Assembly (NCBI RefSeq): GCF_000001735.4
Contig: NC_003074.8
Span: forward strand, 8,804,101 to 8,868,100
Reading direction: 5' to 3'
Length of the DNA stretch: 64,000 nt
Source: Arabidopsis thaliana
Lineage: Eukaryota; Streptophyta; Magnoliopsida; Brassicales; Brassicaceae
Below are positions 59,011 through 64,000 of the stretch, in pieces. The notes beneath the pieces were generated by a model. It had not been told where the DNA came from, ran no database searches, and saw only the letters and a list, made by a program, of their open reading frames with translations. The position numbers were made by a program, and so were the translations under genes. Each line of letters starts with the position of its first letter. The stretch's first letter is position 1.

Positions 59011-60783
59011 TTAAAACTCAAGGAGGCGCCTCATGACGCCAAGCAGCTCCAAATGTGATGTCATCTGTGGAAAATGCCCGATCGCGTCCTCGATGATCTC
59101 CACTGTCGATTTCCCCTTAATCTTCTCCTGCATGAAGTATGCGACGGAGACAGGCACTACGACGTCGTTTCCTGGTTGTATGACATGGCAAGGCACTGAC
59201 ACTTGTCCCAAAATCTCTCTCTCGTCGCTACCAAACACTATCTTAGCTAAGGCAAGAGCTGTCTCGGGCTTCATCTTCTTAAGGGACTTCTCGAACCTTT
59301 GGACCGAGAGAGAGTCTCTCGAGTCGACCACGAATGAGGAGAAATCAACCGCCCAAGCTTCGTAGTTGGAGCCAATGCTGGTAATGATCGTGTCAATGTC
59401 TTTTGACTCAAACCCTCCTTTGTAATCCTCACTGTTTATATACCTATTTGCATTTCAATCTAGTAACGTTACTAATTTGATCATCTAAATATCATTTTCT
59501 CTTTGCGCAAAAAAAAAAAATCATTTTCTTTTATATTATAAGTACGTTGCATTGATATATATAGTCAAACATTATCAATTGTTGCATTAAATTATGGCCG
59601 ACTTTCTCACCTATAACTATAATAAATATCTAAAGTAATCAGTCAAAGTATGATACTTCAAACAGTTAACTCCCATTCGATAATTTCTATATATAGGAGA
59701 ATATAGTATGTTAGTGGTCCACGTGATATATAAAGATGGGTTAAGTTTTAGTACTTCTAACTTTAAAAATGACAATAAATATATTGATTCATCATATGAT
59801 AATAAAATCATAACACATTTTTTCTAATTTTCGATGTATCTGTATGAAATGAATGTCTTATTGACATATTGATAGCATATGTAGCATGTTTACATATATT
59901 CATCTACGTATATATGCGTAGACTGCAGAGAAGTAAGAGAAGATGTGATCATATGTCATATCCATCCAACAAGCTAGAAGCTGATCATGTCCACATGTTC
60001 AACACTTGGCAACAGTTACACTTCATTACATATAGATATCAACCACATAAAAACTATTAAATATTGGCTAATATAGTATATTATTGTAAATCATTATTTT
60101 TATTTTGTCTTTTTCCTCAAACACATATTCACGAAGGAATCTTGTACGATCGGTCAGACTGTATAACCTTATAATTTTGATTGCATGTGCTTAGATTTCT
60201 CTTTCGAACGTAAATTATAAATTCTAAATCATCGGTCTTCATCTTATTTACAGATATATTATCATATTTTATAAATAGATTCAATATATAGGCCTAAATG
60301 ATGTTATACAGAACAGAAATAGATTATACATATGCTTTGATTTTTACTTCCAATTATGATTAAGGGTAAGTGTTATACTAAGAGTGAAGCGTACCTTGGA
60401 GAAGCAGCAATAAGGAGAAGATTTGTAAACAAGTCGGGCCTTTTAATAGAAGCAGCACAACCGATCACCCCCGACATGGAATGGCCTACGAACACGACAG
60501 GGCCAAACTTCAACTCCTCCATAAGAGCAATGAGATCGTCAGAGAAGACGTCTAAGGAGTTATACTTTGAAGGGTCATAGAGAGTTTGATCTTTAATGGC
60601 TCCAGAGAAAAGCCAGTCAAAGACCAAAACTTTGAAGGATTGGGACAAGACCGGTATTATTTTATCCCAAACCGACTGGTCGCCTCCGAAACCGTGTGCC
60701 AAGACCATCGATCTCTCTCCTGAACCGATGATTTTGGCGTTCATAGCGGATGCAAGGCCGGATATCTTCTGATTAACCACCAT
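59011..60783 (-). CDS. DLK2: Alpha/beta hydrolase of the D14/KAI2 family
   Basis: Two exons (60395-60783 and 59011-59443, with a 951-base intron) give 273 aa. The product belongs to the DWARF14/KARRIKIN INSENSITIVE2 family of strigolactone/karrikin receptor hydrolases, in the DWARF14-LIKE2 branch. The catalytic triad is Ser102 in VGHSMSG, Asp223 in PGNDVVVP and His253 in IGHFPQ. The lid domain is encoded at the start of exon 2. The start MVVNQKISGLASAMNAKI carries a short N-terminal extension before the conserved core. DLK2 is known as a transcriptional marker of karrikin/strigolactone signalling; its own ligand is uncertain. The MSMSG-type replacement of the family's usual GHSVSA (here GHSMSG) is visible. 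The frame is intact and the neighbours are unrelated. Confidence 0.92.
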
Positions 60784-60834
60784 GCTTAAGTACAAGAGTT
60801 TTGTTAGATGGGACAACTTTGATAAGTTGTGTGC

Positions 60835-60845
60835 GTATATATAAA
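60835..60845 (-). promoter_or_regulatory. Probable TATA box of DLK2
   Basis: TTTATATATAC reads on the minus strand about 55 bases upstream of the start codon, which implies a short 5' untranslated region. Confidence 0.45.
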
Positions 60846-63800
60846 GGAGAAGAGAGATGGATTAGGTTTATGGTTCTTTAATTGACATTCAACCACCGAT
60901 TTTATTAGGCTCGCATTTTGGTACATCCAAACATTTATGGCCTTTTCAACAATGGCTGTATTTGTATTCATTGTCCATCTACATAGCATCTTAGAGGATA
61001 AAACAATATCCATCATAAATAAGAATATACTACTCCATGTGAAAACGAAACTCTACTTTTTGGTAGTATTAAAAAGGTAATAATTATTTGGACTCGATAT
61101 GAAGTATATATACTAGTTTTGTTTGTATGTGTAAAGTTTAGAGTATCAAAGTGTCTTTCTTTTTTTTTGGTGTGTATCAAAGTGTCTTTTTTTCTATCAA
61201 ACAATGCATTTGTTGTAAAAACAATATTTTTTTCTTTTAAAGCTAATTTATTATTATTTTCGAAAAAATAAATGCATTAACTAATCTGACATTTAGACGT
61301 CAACATGATCTCAAATTCTCAATACATTAACATAACCATAAATCTTAATTAAGTTATAGTCAATGAAGAATAAAGCACACGGCAAATTCTAATAAATTGA
61401 TTAACATCAATCCTTGCTAATCATAGGAGTCATCTACGAAACGTATAAAATGACCTTTTGTCTTACAATAATAACAACGCAAATTAATATAATTCTATTA
61501 TATATACATCATTTTCGTTTCTCTCCCTTAGACTTTCGCATATATAGACACATCGGAAAAATATAAAATACAAGCAACTAATTGTAATCAAGTTTCTTTC
61601 TTTAATAACAAATCTTCAGAAGAATGGATATGAAAGAAAACGATATTTATTGTAATTAAATGTTTTCAATTTATATAGTATAATAAAACACATATATTAG
61701 TATACACCAATGACTCATTAGCTATATTTGATATTTCAAAAGCAGTAGCTGTGCGTGGAGTCAATATCTCGCCACCAACCGGGGAAACTGGTATTTAAAA
61801 GTGTATAAAAACGGAGATAAAAAAAAAAGGTGTACTTCTTTGACTTCTCTTGAAACAAAATTTTCTAGCTAGCTGCAAATACTTGGTTTATAAACTGGAA
61901 TCCATGCTCTTTAAATTTCTGTGATGAAGAGGAAAAGCCTAAAAACGGAATAAAAAAACAGTACACGTGAGATGACTTGGAAAATCTTAAAAGACTCATT
62001 GAAAGGACTGAATTAAGTGTGAAAATATTGTGTTTTATATGTATAAACCATATATATATAACTTATATAACAAAGTAATGCGTCTGTGTAACTTTTCATA
62101 AGAAAAGATACCCAACAAATAAAAACAATGAACAATCGTCGAAAACCTAATCTAGGGATAGCCAATAAAAAAGCCTCTAAAATATCGAAACCAGAACGTG
62201 TAAGGTCCCCAATAACTTCGCTTAAAACTCAAAAGTACTCAAATTTATGTGAGGTTTAAATTGGTTCAAAGGTAAAACCAGAGATATCTGGGCGAGAAAA
62301 AAAAAGACAAGAAGCACACAACCGCCCATGAGGAATCTGAAGGACCAGACCCCAAAAGTTTTGTTTTGTCCATACCTTGTCATTTTCTTCTTCCAAATTT
62401 GGACCAATTATTATTTTACATTAAACTCAGAAAAGGTTTGAAATTTTCCTTTATCTTCACAGTTAATGATTTAGAGTAAATGTGTAAAGCATTCGAATAT
62501 AATTACTGTTTTCACAAAAAGAAGAAGAATAATATTTTAGGTGTTGTTTTTGCATGTATGGATACAAAAGCTAGCCTCTATGCCTAATTGTGTTAGTATA
62601 GAGTGATCGATACTATAGAAGCTGTACTTTTTTCCGTAGATAACTAAAGACGAGGGGCAAAGCGATTCTCCACAAGAAGAGTAATTCCATCATATGTATA
62701 GCATAACTTTTTTGACTTTTTGACCTAAAGAAAAAAAGCATACTTATTTGACTAAATAAATTCGGTTCTGTATAAAGGCTGAAATACTGGAGAAAAAGCT
62801 TAGTTTTGTCGTGTAGTGATCAATGTATATTGACAAAAGAGAAGAGACTGGAAAAAAGTCTACGACCAACTTTTCCTTCCCTTTGGCCTTAACTTCACTC
62901 ACACATCATTTTTTAATATTACCCAAATTTGTCCATTTTCAAACCATTAAGACGCGATATTGTGCATTTTGAGATTGTTAGCTTGTAGAGAATTAAACTT
63001 CGAAAATCCTAGTTACAATTTTATTTCATACAAGGTGTCACAGATCCACACCATACCGTTACCTTGTTGATATACAAGTTGAAGTTGTCCTTAGATATTA
63101 TGAGCTTGTTTCACAAATCATAAGGTCTAAAAAAAGATTGCGATATGAGTTTGTTACAATCATTAGAATAAAAGAAAAAGAGAGTAAAAGAAAATAAGAT
63201 AATAAATGAGGAAAATGAGAGTTGGAGAGTGGAGAGACTAGAGAATACAAATTGCCTTTTGCCTTTAAAAGCCGGTTCCTACTCTCTTTCTCCGAAATAA
63301 ATGTCGTTAGCATTATTATCGATCGTATCTATCTATACACACATGCGTACCACCACGTGTTTTGTGCTATAATCATCCTATAATTCTTATTACCAATCTC
63401 TAGATTTGTTGTTACTTGTTTTATAAACTCTTTTGTTTTTCGGATTCATTTGGCACAACCTATCCAAAAAAAAGGTTTAAATGAGTATGTTTTAAAAAGA
63501 AACTAATGTTATTGCCAATCTGAGTACTCCGAAGAGATCAAGCTAAAATTGTAAGGACCAAATAACAAACAATCTTTGCAAACCTTTTTAGCTCAAAAGG
63601 AAACTACTACTAAACACATTATAAGATTGAACATGGTGACATAAATACAAACTACTAATTACAACTAGCAGTTTAAATATGATTCGTATATCATTGATAC
63701 TAACAAGATTAGAAAAAAAAAACACTATATATAATGATTGATTAACAAGTTTCTTGTATCTTAGAAAAAAGAGGAAAAAACATATTGATTGTTTTTAGTT

Positions 63801-64000
63801 TTATACAACTTTGTACACATAATTAACCTGCAAAGAGAGTATTTCGACTATGAAAGGAATATGTAAATCATGAAAGGAAACTATTTATGAAAGATACAAT
63901 AATATAAACGTGAGTTGTTCTCAAAAGGCATTAGCCTCTCATTTCCCATCGTATTTAAATGGGAGTATTGCAAGGAAAACATATATGTTGGTGTAAATGA
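60846..64000. other. AT-rich region without a convincing gene
   Basis: Upstream region of DLK2 and beyond. The only frame with any character is 61 codons at 62222-62407 on the minus strand, with one hydrophobic stretch (FLMGGCVLLVFFFLAQI). It has no recognisable family and could be chance or the first exon of something I cannot extend. A short direct repeat (AAAGTGTCTTTCTTTTTTT-like) occurs at about 61149 and 61180. Confidence 0.45.

Overview
The window is plant nuclear DNA from Arabidopsis, most likely A. thaliana chromosome 3. Genes are intron-rich, spacers are AT-rich, and the gene order (AMT1;3, an R2R3-MYB, Sec20, MSH1, a GH17 glucanase, CLSY4, SYP32, a crotonase-family hydrolase, PERK2, DLK2) is the one I know from that arm. 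Assignments come from reading the proteins; no database was searched. Reconstructed lengths of 269 aa (MYB) and 1132 aa (CLSY4) match the lengths I remember for those proteins.

Layout. 1-8.3 kb: AMT1;3 (-) and the MYB gene (-). The upstream region of AMT1;3 is duplicated at the left edge, which suggests a tandem AMT paralogue just outside. 8.3-16.5 kb: AT-rich, no gene seen. 16.5-25.5 kb: Sec20 (-) and MSH1 (-). 26.2-38.7 kb: GH17 (+), CLSY4 (-), SYP32 (+) and a 3-hydroxyisobutyryl-CoA hydrolase-like gene (-). 38.87-54.13 kb: one large Mutator-like element. 54.4-57.7 kb: PERK2 (-). 59.0-60.8 kb: DLK2 (-). 60.8-64 kb: no convincing gene.

The most interesting object is the 15.26-kb element. 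It is bounded by imperfect ~90-bp terminal inverted repeats and an exact 10-bp target-site duplication (TTTTGTTTAA at 38861-38870 and 54129-54138). It carries six genes: a MURA-type transposase and an RPA-like OB-fold (DUF223-type) gene on +, then three related F-box-like genes and a 14-exon gene on -. The 14-exon gene joins a DUF1985-like N-terminus, seven acidic mini-exons and a C48/ULP1 SUMO-protease domain. The palindrome TGTACGTACA and its half GTGTACGT recur throughout the element, in introns, spacers, a 66-bp tandem array and even the transposase coding sequence. I saw no perfect copy of the palindrome outside it. This is the layout expected of a VANDAL-type element whose own anti-silencing protein recognises a short motif scattered through the element. 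Four of the six genes are broken, so this copy is decaying.

The host genes are unrelated housekeeping, signalling and development genes. One thematic link is that CLSY4, which targets RNA-directed DNA methylation, lies about 7 kb from the element.
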